From Saccharomycopsis crataegensis (taxonomy: Eukaryota; Ascomycota; Saccharomycetes; Ascoideales; Saccharomycopsidaceae): DNA of 64,000 nucleotides. The stretch lies in the NCBI RefSeq assembly GCF_037102585.1, contig NW_027043838.1:1612001-1676000 (forward strand). The letters run 5' to 3'. Under the pieces are notes generated by a model, which had not been told where the DNA came from, did not search any database, and saw only the letters and a list, made by a program, of their open reading frames with translations. Numbering within the stretch: the first letter of the stretch is position 1; each line of letters begins with the position of its first letter. Positions 22,401-31,909 of this stretch are shown here, one piece after another. The position numbers and the translations under genes are program-made.

Positions 22401-24640
22401 AAAAAAAACCTGGCTTCCACAGATCCTTTTTTATTGTAGTAGCTTGTCAATACACAGTATATAACTATATATATATATATATGGATTTTGGGGAAAGTCG
22501 TTAGTATGGTTAACTACAAAAATGTGTATATGTGTACGTGTCTGTTTAATACTTTATAACCTATACCAAACATAAATGTTAGCTGGAGTATTATCAAAAA
22601 AATAAATAAATAAAATAATAAGGTCAATAAGCTTGCTATTGTCTTTCGGTTGAACGTCATGATTTTCCTTGGATGAGCTAGCCGGAAATATGATCACAAT
22701 AGGGATTAACCCAGGAATGGGCCACTAAAAACATAAACTAGTAGCGATGATAGAGTATGATAAACATATATTTACTCCTTTAACCATAGCGGTGGTAGAT
22801 CCCCTAGTTGAATAATAGGAATTTTTTATCTTTGACATGATATAACAATGCAACATAACCTATAACAATGCTAAACAATAGTGATGAAAGCCCACCTGCA
22901 GTGATGCTAAAAACAAAAAAAAATTCACAGCTCATCTCTTGAGAAGTGCTTCCGTAAGATGAATACTTTGGTGGATCAAAATTGTCTACATTGTTGTCTT
23001 ATACAAGATACAAGAATAAGAGGCAAAAACCAGAAAATATTTACCTTTTTTCAGTACACTGGTCCTCAGTTTTTCGGAACCAAGGGTGTGTCAAGAAGTC
23101 GAATCTACAAAATAATAGAGAATAAGGCCTTATTTTCACAAACAAAAAAGAAATAGAATAGAGCAAGCATATTGATGAATTACTTTAGCAAGTTGATTAT
23201 TTTGATGAGCAAACCTGACTTGAGTGCGGTTTTTTCCCTCATCAATACAACAAGCAGCAACAAAATAGATGTCTATCAAATCACCGATGGGTCACAATCC
23301 CTCTACATCTATTTAAGTTAATATGTCCATTACTACCGTTTCTTTTTTTCCAATTTATTTTACGCCTTAAATTTAGGTAGTTAATAGTAACATTTAGCAC
23401 TATCCCTTTTCTTTTTTCGTTTTATTTTTTTTCCTTCTTTTCCAGATCGAAGGAACCAACAGAAGCAGTAGTATAGAATACTAAGAAAGTGGCGTATATA
23501 CATCAACGAATGAACTAATTAACACGAGAAAAGCGAAAACAAAATCCCAAAAAAGAAATTGTTGATAATTGCTACAGGATAAGTTAGATAGCAGGAATAT
23601 ATGAGTCTTTTTTTTTTTCTTTCTTTTTGAGTTGTTTTTCCTTAGCAAAGAAATATGTGATACGACACGCAACTCGCTTGCTACATGTTGAAGGGAATCA
23701 AGATCCGATGCTTTTCACAAAAGATGAGATTATCTCCCGGACGGTGTTTATAATCAATACGGCCCGAATTGGACTTTTGCGATTGGTTTGGCAAACAAAG
23801 TCCAGACCTTTTCTAACAATACTATCATTCATCCGTTCTTGTGCAAATGGATATCCTAATTCCATTGGTATTGGCCTTTGGTATAGAGAATTAAATCATC
23901 ACTTTACCTTCGAAGGATTATTATTTGCTAAATTCAGTTATGATGATGTCCAATTGTAGCAAAATCATCTACATCTTCTAGACCAATTTCTCGAAAACAG
24001 CAAAATGTATCAAATAATTAATTTTAAGGCCCGCCCTCTTCTCTCCTGTATCTTAATGAGTAGTGATTTTTATTAACAAGTGATGATGTTTGTACACACC
24101 CGTCACCTTGTTTTCTGTTCCTTCTCATCTTTTCTTTATACTAAATAATCTTTCCGCGATTAATTCTTTCTTTTTGAGATACTTTGTTTTTATTGGCATG
24201 AACACGTCCTTTTCCTTTTTGAAAAAAAATAAATAAAAAAATAAGAGCAGCGAGACTTCAAAGACACCTGGAGACGGGAAAAAAAAAATGGGAAGTTGCT
24301 TCTGCTGCTTCTACTACTAATTTTCAAGCAAGATCCCAACTGCAATCAATATAACTTCTCACCTCACCCCGGCAGAGATCGTGGGACACTTTTGCAGAGA
24401 GCAATATTGCACATCGAGGTCTGCTGGCAGGAAATGTGACATGTTGCTACATTGCATTGCGCATTAACGCATGCATACATAGACATACACAATGCAGCAG
24501 CAACATGCAAGCAGCAGTAGAATGCGAGCACGCGTCGCCACCAAGTAGCGATAATTGTTAACTACAGAATTCAATCGAAATTTCGAAGCGTTTGGTTTAG
24601 CAGTACATATTGGACAGATGATAGATATATAGATATGGAA
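19471..24640. other. Long gene-free region upstream of MedA-type gene
   Basis: About 5.2 kb without a credible gene, rich in poly-T (24 T at 20552-20575; ~18 T near 21901-21918). It has a TA repeat near 22460-22480 and a patch of GCATGCATAC-type words near 24470-24485. The longest ATG-initiated frame, 23708..23959 (83 codons), resembles nothing I know. The region probably acts as an extended control region for the gene at 25185, as seen at morphogenesis regulators in Candida. Untranslated RNAs cannot be excluded by reading alone. Confidence 0.5.
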
Positions 24641-25184
24641 GATGTATATATATATATACCCAGCATGTTCCCTGGGGGTTGATCTTTTTTTTTTTTATCT
24701 CTTACTCTTTCTTTCTTACTCTTGATAGATCATCTTTCTATATTACCTTCACCTCAAAACAAAGCTCCTCACAACGTCTCAAATTAGTGTGTTTGTGCTT
24801 TATTTTAGTGTAACACAACTTGCCAACTTTCATTGCGAAAAAAAACAACAACAGAAGAACAACAACCCATTTTTTTCTTTGTGAGTTCTCAAGAATATCC
24901 AATATCTAACCGAAAGTTATCTGGTCTAAAATTTGATATCTACCATAATTAATTGCGAGTGGCTGACTATCTATATTGAGCACCTGCCGAATCTTGCCCC
25001 TGTCATTAATTGCCATCTAACCTCAGCGTGTCTCACTTTTCCCTAATTTTTAGGCACCTTTTTTTTTGTTTCTATTCATTTCCTACTTTCGGTGCAAGCG
25101 GAAAATTAGAATTACATAAATCGATCTAAATACTACATTTAGCCACAAATCAGTCTAACTCTCCGTCAAAATTCCTCAAACACA
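24641..25184 (+). promoter_or_regulatory. TATA element and ATG-free leader of MedA-type gene
   Basis: A long TATA run at about 24644-24658 is followed by a pyrimidine-rich stretch (24685-24720) that looks like a yeast start region, then about 470 bases before the ATG at 25185. From 24668 to 25184 the + strand holds no ATG at all, as expected for a long leader that must be scanned. GTGAGT at 24881 with CTAAC at 25017 and TTTTTAG ending at 25053 could bound a leader intron; that is speculative. Confidence 0.5.
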
Positions 25185-27446
25185 ATGTCAGGCTATAACG
25201 TCGAATCTGCAAACTTGCAATACTCGTTGCTACCTCCTCAACCTACAAAACCAAACCACCATTATCTCTCCTCTATGAACAATCAACAGGATTCAGCAAC
25301 TGATAATCAGCCTAATGAGCAGTACTTCGGCAATTCTGGTTACTATTACAATGAACAAAGACCTTCCACTGATGCTGCTAATAACCATCAACAGCCTGCT
25401 CCATCATTAGGCAATACCCCATCAACTGCTAATAATGCCAGCAGCAACAGTAATCAGAACTTGTTCTCTTATTCAAATATGTACTACCAAGGGCCAGCGG
25501 AAACACCATCACAATATTCTGCTTCTTCACATCCTTCAACAGCCTCTATGCCAAACAATGCCACTGGTACAGCAACTCCTTTTAGCTCTTACACTTACCC
25601 AACAAGATCCTTCTCAAGTGTTCACCCAGGGTCTACCACTGGACACCAGCTTGTGTACAGCGGAATGCAAGGGTATCCACCTGACCAGCAACCACCATCA
25701 CACCCAGGACAACCTCCAATGAAGCGTTACTCGGTATCATATCCAATGGGTGCTAATTTGCAAGGGACTTTCCCATCATCGAGCATGAATTATGCCGAAC
25801 CATCCCAACAATACGGCCAATTGAGCTATGCTTTCAATCAAGCTCCAAAGCAAATAAACATGTCTCCTACGCAGTACAAGGACCAAGCTAGTGTTGCTGA
25901 TCCTACCACTACTGCTACTGCTGGCACTACCCCAGGCACCAATGCTACTACTTCTACTCCTTATTACTCTTTCAATAGCAATTACTACTACAACCAACCT
26001 TATGGTCAAATAGGAGGCTCTGCTAACAATAACTTGGTGATGAAGAATGAAGACTTCCTTAATGATTTGTCTCCAACGGTGGTAGGGTTCGGTCACCCAC
26101 ATACCCCAATTTCGTCCTCTCATAAAGCAAAGAATGAAGATGCTGTTGACCCTCACCCTATTCCTTTGAACTTGGGAAACTCATCACAACCTTCAAACTA
26201 CAACTCGCAACAACAATACTCACAATCGATCACTGAGTACGGGTCAAACAAGGACATCTTCCAAGCATTCAAGAATCGTCTTGATGGTCTCAAGCATGTG
26301 AAGCTAATCAGAACTAACACTTTGCCTAAAGAAGAAATCTCCAAAAATATCACCGTTATTGAAAACAACAACAAGAAAGTTTATTTCAACTTTGAATACC
26401 CAACTGTCTCCATCACTTTCCAAGAACCAATCAACAATGTTACCTTCGATTGGTCCGAAGCTGAGAAATCTGGCGAAAAGCGGAGATTGGTGCTCTTTTA
26501 CTGGGATTTCTGTTTGGTCAAGGCCAATCATGTCATCAATAATGGTGTTTCCCGTGATGCTTCTCCACCTCTTCCAATGCCACAAGCTCACACTACTGAG
26601 TTCTTCAATGAAAACTTGGAATACATCAAATCGATTCTCCACTTGAAGCATGAAATCATCACCCAAGAAGAATACCAAATCTTGTTCGAAGACCACCCAG
26701 CCACTAGTATTAGTGATTACCGTTTGAAGCAGCTTACTTCCATCATCAAGGACCCAGTCACCAATACCATGAAATCCACTTTCGGAATAATTTCTTGCTT
26801 GTATTGGAACCATACTGATAATTTCTATTTGACCTCTGTTGATTTGTTGTTTTTGTTGGATAAGCTCAGTGGTCGTACTTCAAGCATTGCCAACAACGTT
26901 TCCATTGCCGATATTGTCGTTGTTAATGGTTGTGGTGATGCTAAAAGGAGTACTGGTAGTGGTGCTCCTGGTCGTCTTGTTGGTGCCACTTTAGTGTCGA
27001 AGAAGGGCAAGTTTGCTTCCAAGCTGCAGGTGAAGAAGTTGAAGCAGGCCGCCAAGTTTTTGAAGGCTATTGATGGGAAGGAAATCAACAGAATCAGAAG
27101 AAACTTGTTGAACTTCAAGAGCATCACTTTGGGAAAACAGGAAGCCGAATATGAAGACGATTTGAGACGTCGTCACCAACAGTATCAACAGCTTCAAGGA
27201 AACCATCAAGTTGCCTCGACTTCCCAGGGTGCTTCCAACTTTGGTACCGAAGAGGAAATGATGTTTTTCCATAAAATCATGTCTTTCTCGAATCCAAAAC
27301 CAAGAAAGATCGAGAAGAAGTTGAAAGTTTATGAATGGAGAGTTCTTGAACAAGCTTTGGATAAAATCATGAAGAAGTATTGTGTTGATTTGAAGAATGG
27401 AAGCAGTGGTATTTCTGATGATTTGAGAGAAAGTGGATTGTATTAA
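25185..27446 (+). CDS. MedA/Medusa-type transcription regulator
   Basis: The 753-residue protein has a low-complexity Ser/Asn/Gln/Tyr-rich N-terminal ~340 residues and a conserved C-terminal part. That part contains VTFDWSEAEKSGEKRRLVLFYW, then FGIISCLYWNHTDNFYLTSVDLLFLLDKL, then GKEINRIRRNLLNFKSITL, and finally FFHKIMSFSNPKPRKIEKKLKVYEW. This order matches fungal Medusa (MedA) developmental regulators of Aspergillus and relatives, which control conidiation, adhesion and biofilm. The family role is known; a role here in morphogenesis is inference. The C-terminal part has an insert of ~50 residues between the third and fourth blocks. One CTG lies in the SKLQVKK stretch, probably serine. It has a very large upstream region and a long ATG-free leader. 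I give no yeast gene symbol. Confidence 0.8.
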   Translation: MSGYNVESANLQYSLLPPQPTKPNHHYLSSMNNQQDSATDNQPNEQYFGNSGYYYNEQRPSTDAANNHQQPAPSLGNTPSTANNASSNSNQNLFSYSNMYYQGPAETPSQYSASSHPSTASMPNNATGTATPFSSYTYPTRSFSSVHPGSTTGHQLVYSGMQGYPPDQQPPSHPGQPPMKRYSVSYPMGANLQGTFPSSSMNYAEPSQQYGQLSYAFNQAPKQINMSPTQYKDQASVADPTTTATAGTTPGTNATTSTPYYSFNSNYYYNQPYGQIGGSANNNLVMKNEDFLNDLSPTVVGFGHPHTPISSSHKAKNEDAVDPHPIPLNLGNSSQPSNYNSQQQYSQSITEYGSNKDIFQAFKNRLDGLKHVKLIRTNTLPKEEISKNITVIENNNKKVYFNFEYPTVSITFQEPINNVTFDWSEAEKSGEKRRLVLFYWDFCLVKANHVINNGVSRDASPPLPMPQAHTTEFFNENLEYIKSILHLKHEIITQEEYQILFEDHPATSISDYRLKQLTSIIKDPVTNTMKSTFGIISCLYWNHTDNFYLTSVDLLFLLDKLSGRTSSIANNVSIADIVVVNGCGDAKRSTGSGAPGRLVGATLVSKKGKFASKLQVKKLKQAAKFLKAIDGKEINRIRRNLLNFKSITLGKQEAEYEDDLRRRHQQYQQLQGNHQVASTSQGASNFGTEEEMMFFHKIMSFSNPKPRKIEKKLKVYEWRVLEQALDKIMKKYCVDLKNGSSGISDDLRESGLY

Positions 27447-27814
27447 TGGGTTAACATCATTGGTATTGTTTTGGTTTAGGGTGTTATTTTTGTTCTTCTT
27501 TTTTTTGTTTATTATTATTTGGTTTTGTTTTGGCTTGTTTAGTTCAGGAGAATTCTCCATCTCCATGTATTACTAAGGTCAGTTTTATCTTTGGGTACTG
27601 CGCTACATTTGATTTTACTTATAATATTCTTTCATTTTCCTTTAATTTTATCTATTGTCTTAGTAAATTGAAATATTTTTTTTAGTTCGTTTGTTTCTAT
27701 CTTCCATTTTATATTTGTTTTCTATCATTTTCTATGAATATTGTGTTTTAGGATTATCTTTCTGTTTTTCATGGTGTACTACGATTTCTTCAGTAATAAC
27801 TATAATAATAATTA

Positions 27815-27927
27815 ATATAAATATAAATATAAATAAAAATATAAATATAAATATAAATATAAATATAAATATAAATATAAATATAAATATAAATATAAAT
27901 ATAAATATAAATATAAATATAAATAAT
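27815..27927. repeat. ATAAAT hexanucleotide microsatellite
   Basis: About 18 near-perfect copies of a 6-base unit (ATAAAT), with one interruption near 27834. Because the unit length is a multiple of three and it has no stop in several frames, it produces spurious Ile-Asn or Tyr-Leu repeat frames on both strands. Confidence 0.95.
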
Positions 27928-28200
27928 AATGATATTGGTATTCATTCCATGTATATGTGCGAAAAATGATAGAAAGACGACCACTAGAAACCACCTGTTT
28001 TTCTTGATTTTTTCCCAATTTTCTTTTTCAAGGGCTGCTTTAAAGGGGTTCGTTGTTCTTATTATTCAAATTGTTTGCGAGCTTGCCCAAAAGCTATACT
28101 CTATTCGAGCACAATTGACAGCCTTTTTGGGCATAAAATTAATCCTCTTTTTCTTAACTAGCCCCAGGCATAATTGAAACACGATATTAATATATACTCA

Positions 28201-28226
28201 TTAATTAACGGAAACTTGTTAATTAA
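28201..28226. repeat. Perfect 9-bp inverted repeat
   Basis: TTAATTAAC at 28201..28209 and GTTAATTAA at 28218..28226 form a 9-bp stem with an 8-base loop. It could be a protein site or a chance AT-rich palindrome. Confidence 0.6.
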
Positions 28227-28807
28227 TCAGGAATATTGATCTATACATATGAACTCATCAATATCAAATTAATGTTCGATTAATGAAGGTACACATTGCA
28301 CGGAATATTTGGTGGCTAGATAAACGAGAAAAACAGGTAATTTAGTCACAGGAGCCTGTCAATTGCAAAAAGAAATGTGAGGCGACTAACATTTTCTTTT
28401 TTTTTTTTGTACTGAAAATCTCGAAGAAGTAGCAAGGCACCCCAAAAGAATAAGATGTCTTCACATTTATTCATTAGAATTACAAAGTTATGATTGTTTA
28501 CACTTCTTTTTTGTCTACGTCTGGTGTTGGCTAGTCCGGATGCTTTCTGAAACCTAAAATCCATGGCTAAGGTGACGATGAAGGATGGTGATGACGGAGA
28601 AGAGGAAGAAGAAAGTGTTGATCAAAAAAAGATAAGAAAATAGAAGTATTAGCGCGCGTCTTCTATGACAGCATCGTTAGGTGACTCGCGATCTCGCTTC
28701 CCCTTATATTACGTCTGGGTGAAGCACGGGACTTAGCTAGGGCGTGCACAACTCATTCTTATCTCATGTACACACGGTTCAGCTTGTACAAAGTATGCCA
28801 TTGGGGT

Positions 28808-28821
28808 TTTCGCGTTTCGCG
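28808..28821. promoter_or_regulatory. Tandem SCB-like motifs TTTCGCG
   Basis: Two head-to-tail copies of TTTCGCG (reverse complement CGCGAAA, the SBF/SCB consensus CRCGAAA). They sit in a convergent gap, next to CT-rich sequence typical of yeast start regions. No gene has been found that they would control. Confidence 0.4.
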
Positions 28822-29922
28822 ATTTATTTAACCTTTTTTTTTGTTATTTGTTGAACTCTGTTTTGACTCCTCTCCTTATACTTTTCCTTTATTCCTTTTT
28901 TCTTTTTTCTTTTTTTGGGTTGCTGGTTGTTGTTATTTTGATTGTTATCAACGTCAACAGGAGCAACAGAGCTTGCTTGATTAAGGCTGGAATTGTTTCC
29001 TGATTGGGTGGCCGCTCAATTGTTTTGTTCTTAACTTATACGATTTTTTATCAGGCTTTGCTCAACGAAATTGGTATAGACACGAACCAAGTACCCTGTT
29101 TACGTAGTCACCCCAACTTGCACTGTGAGCAAAGCAGCACAATCAAAGAATATCAGACAAAAAATAAACAAGCAAACAAATAAATCACACTTTTCATAGT
29201 TCATGGACCGATTCTAGAACCCAGCTCAATTCAACCAAGTCTTTTTCTGTCTTTTCTTCGCAATGATAAAAATTGGTAACAAAGTTCGAAATCTGGTTAC
29301 GATAAAAGGGTACCAAGCTTGCCTCTATATATATTTGCAAATTTGTACGCTAAACATTTACAATTTTCTGGTACCTGACTTTTGTTTCTCCCGAATCTAT
29401 CTATCGACACATTACCATGTGCAAAGGTCTAAAAAATACCAACGGAAATACCCTTTGTGTGCAACCTTAGTTGATGTGTAGTAGATATATAGAGGCTCCG
29501 CTTTCTACAGTGAAAAAAAATTTGTATACATGGTAAAAATGTTGGAGAGTATTTAAACAAACAAACAGAAAAGATTCATTCTCCATTCCAGATAAACATC
29601 AGTTTATTGTTTTTTTGTGAAAGGCGTACCAATAGAAACCATACACACTGGCATACATGTATCATGAAATTATTCCTAAATCTTATTAGTAGGATATGAT
29701 CACCAGCTTGTACCGTTTAATGTTAGGTTAGAAGCGTTAGACATCCATCACAACACAATAAATTTCTTTTGAACTTTTAAGCTTTTGGACCTCTTGACTA
29801 CCACCTCCCATTTGTATGGTCGATCATGTTCTTTGTTTTCTTCTACATTCGATTTTAAAAAGGACACAAAAAGGAAGATTGATTATTTAAAGAAAAGGCT
29901 ACTTAACACAAAAATATTAAAT

Positions 29923-31126
29923 TTAGTCTTGAACTTTTTGAGCACCACGCAACAAACCAGTTCTTCTGGCAGCGATAAGACCGGCCTTTTGACCAGAAAC
30001 AGCACCTCTAGAGATGGTAGAAGCCTTACCAATATGTTGATGGTTACCACCACCATGAGGGTGATCAACAGGGTTCATGGCAACACCTCTAGTCTTTGGC
30101 CATGAGTTTCTCTTAAGTCTGTATTTGTGGAATGCTCTACCAGCCTTCAACAATGGCTTGTCAATTCTACCACCACCGGCGATAACACCAATGACACCTC
30201 TGGCGTCAGATGGCAAGATCTTCTTGGCACCAGATGGCAACTTGACTCTGGTCTTACCTTCTTCCAAGTTGTGACCAATGACAGTGACGTAGTTACCAGA
30301 AGTTCTACCCAAAGCACCTCTGTCACCTGGCTTTTCTTCAACGTTACTGAGAATAGTACCTTCTGGGACAGAAGACAATGGCAAAACGTTACCGATGTTC
30401 AAAGAAGCATTCTTACCAGCGTAGATGAATTGACCAGTGTAGATACCTTCGTTAGCAATGAAGGTTTCTTCTCTCAACTTGTACTTGTATGGGTCACGGA
30501 AGACAACCTTGGCCAATGGAGCACCTCTACCGGCATCGTGGACAATTTGCTTGACAATACCACGAATGTAACCGTGTCTTTCAGCATAATCCAAGGTTCT
30601 CAACTTGGCAGCACCATTTCTCAATCTGGTGTGGGAGGTGAAGATGGAACCAGCACCCTTTCTTTGGTTTCTAATAACTCTACCTGTGGAAAAATCGTTA
30701 GTAAATTGAAATTTTTTTCTCACTGTTTTATAGAACTCTAGAATCCATAGCTGAAGCAAGATAATATAACAAGACTAATAGATTATATTTTGAAATTCTT
30801 GTTTTGTTGTTGTTTCTGTGAAAATTTTTTTCCCTTCACTTGCGATTCAATTAATACTAAAATTTTTCAAAATTTGTATATACGAATATCCGTAACAAGG
30901 CCATAGAAAGGCCAATGATTACAATGATATCTTTGGTATCTTCATTTTGATGAATGTTTTCCTGAATCTTGATAAATAATTGAGTTGTTGAGTATGAAAA
31001 ACTTTATCCCATTTTGACACTCTCAAGAATCTTTGTTGTCCTTTGTTGCATAATATATTTACTTGATCATAATTCTTGAGTTATCAGCATATGAATTCGT
31101 TGCTTGTACCCTAAACACATACCCAT
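29923..31126 (-). CDS. RPL2: 60S ribosomal protein uL2 (Rpl2), spliced
   Basis: The gene has two exons. Exon 1 is only ATGG (31126..31123); the intron is 31122..30684 (439 nt); exon 2 is 30683..29923. Joined, they encode 254 residues starting [16 protein letters not shown], exactly the length of yeast Rpl2. The intron has GTATGT, the branch site TACTAAC (30703..30697) and CAG at its end; S. cerevisiae RPL2 genes also split after ATGG. uL2 helps build the peptidyl-transferase centre. Visible hallmarks are [18 protein letters not shown] and the C-terminal [10 protein letters not shown]. Codon use is strongly biased with no CTG seen, fitting very high expression. Confidence 0.98.
30684..31122 (-). 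other. RPL2 intron
   Basis: The intron is 439 nt, with GTATGT at 31122..31117, TACTAAC at 30703..30697 and a CAG 3' splice site ending at 30684. It interrupts codon 2. I found no convincing snoRNA boxes on the transcribed strand. Confidence 0.95.
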
Positions 31127-31338
31127 TTTTCACTGATGATCTGATACTCTTCTAGAGGTGAATAATGGTAGAAGGACTGAAGTTGTGAAAAAATGAAAAG
31201 TTCAAAGTCTCAGAGACGCAGAGACGCATCACAGGATTGGGGGCACCGGCGACAAAAAAAAATTGTGAGCGGAGAAAACCCGTCCCAAACATGCTGATAT
31301 CACATGATATATAACAACCCACGATGTCATCGGAGAAG

Positions 31339-31401
31339 CACGTGAACTCGAATAGGGCAAGAAGATATCCGGAAAAAAATTGAAATTATTGATAGCCCTA
31401 A
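31339..31401. promoter_or_regulatory. Cbf1-type and Tbf1-type sites upstream of RPL2
   Basis: CACGTG at 31339..31344 is a Cbf1 E-box. TAGCCCTAA at 31393..31401 matches a half of the Tbf1 palindrome known from Candida albicans ribosomal protein promoters. They lie 213-275 bp upstream of the RPL2 ATG and ~510-570 bp from DBP4. Confidence 0.6.
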
Positions 31402-31446
31402 TGAACCCCGAAAATTCCCCCTGCTGATCGTTTTTTTTCCTTTACT

Positions 31447-31461
31447 ACAACGGTCCGTTGT
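31447..31461. promoter_or_regulatory. 15-bp palindrome ACAACGGTCCGTTGT
   Basis: A perfect inverted repeat with 7-bp arms around one central T. The core CGG-N1-CCG is the kind of inverted CGG pair bound by dimers of Zn2Cys6 factors. It lies between RPL2 and DBP4, 46 bp from the Tbf1-like site. Its protein is unknown. Confidence 0.5.
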
Positions 31462-31812
31462 GGTATCCGTAATAATGCCAACAACAATCATACCAATGTC
31501 GCATTGAGAAAACATCTGGTGGAAATATCAATTTCCAATCTCTGTTGTATACTTGCCACCTTTGTTCATTGTATTATCATTAGCGAAAGCAACTTGGTTT
31601 TTGAGAATCTAATATTATTGCAGAATCATTAGCCATCGTATGTGTGGAGTTGGGAATTACATCGCTGCCTGTCATGATATCAATATCAATCCCGGAAAAT
31701 CAAAGCTAATTACATAGACAAGAAAGGCCCACTAATTTTCACTGTAAAACTTGTAGTTTCCCAGTATATATTTGTTATTACTCCAAATCCCTGGTTCAAT
31801 CATGCAGGTCTC

Positions 31813-31830
31813 CTCATCACCAAAAATTTT
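31813..31830 (+). promoter_or_regulatory. PAC- and RRPE-like motifs upstream of DBP4
   Basis: CTCATC at 31813..31818 (PAC core) and AAAAATTTT at 31822..31830 (RRPE core) lie side by side, 80-97 bp upstream of the DBP4 ATG. This is a usual position for these ribosome-biogenesis elements. Confidence 0.7.
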
Positions 31831-31909
31831 TTTTTTGGCTAAGAAAAAACTTCAATTATAATGTCATCTAGCTGAAATACACAATATACACGTAAATAAA
31901 TATCAAAGT

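Larger units (their letters stand above)
27447..29922. other. Unusually long convergent gap, 2.5 kb
   Basis: Between the ends of the MedA-type gene (+) and RPL2 (-) both genes need only 3' UTRs, yet 2.5 kb lies here. It holds the ATAAAT repeat (27815-27927), a 9-bp inverted repeat around 28201-28226, and a GC-richer promoter-like patch at 28640-28830. CT-rich sequence lies on both sides of that patch. Small frames (28346..28564 minus, 72 codons; 29263..29481 plus) match no family I know. A non-coding RNA or short unknown gene is possible. Confidence 0.5.

Noticed and set aside
23708-23959. 83-codon open frame in the 5.9 kb gene-free region
   Set aside because: No recognisable family, ordinary length for chance, and no clear promoter of its own.
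27691-28018. Ile-Asn, Tyr-Leu and Ile-Tyr repeat frames on both strands
   Set aside because: They are translations of the ATAAAT microsatellite, not proteins.
29263-29481. 72-codon plus-strand frame near RPL2
   Set aside because: Low-complexity composition and no homology I can see. Retained only as part of the unexplained gap.
30684-31122. snoRNA inside the RPL2 intron
   Set aside because: No good C and D box pair on the transcribed strand; a TTGATGA/CTGA pair lies on the other strand and too close together.
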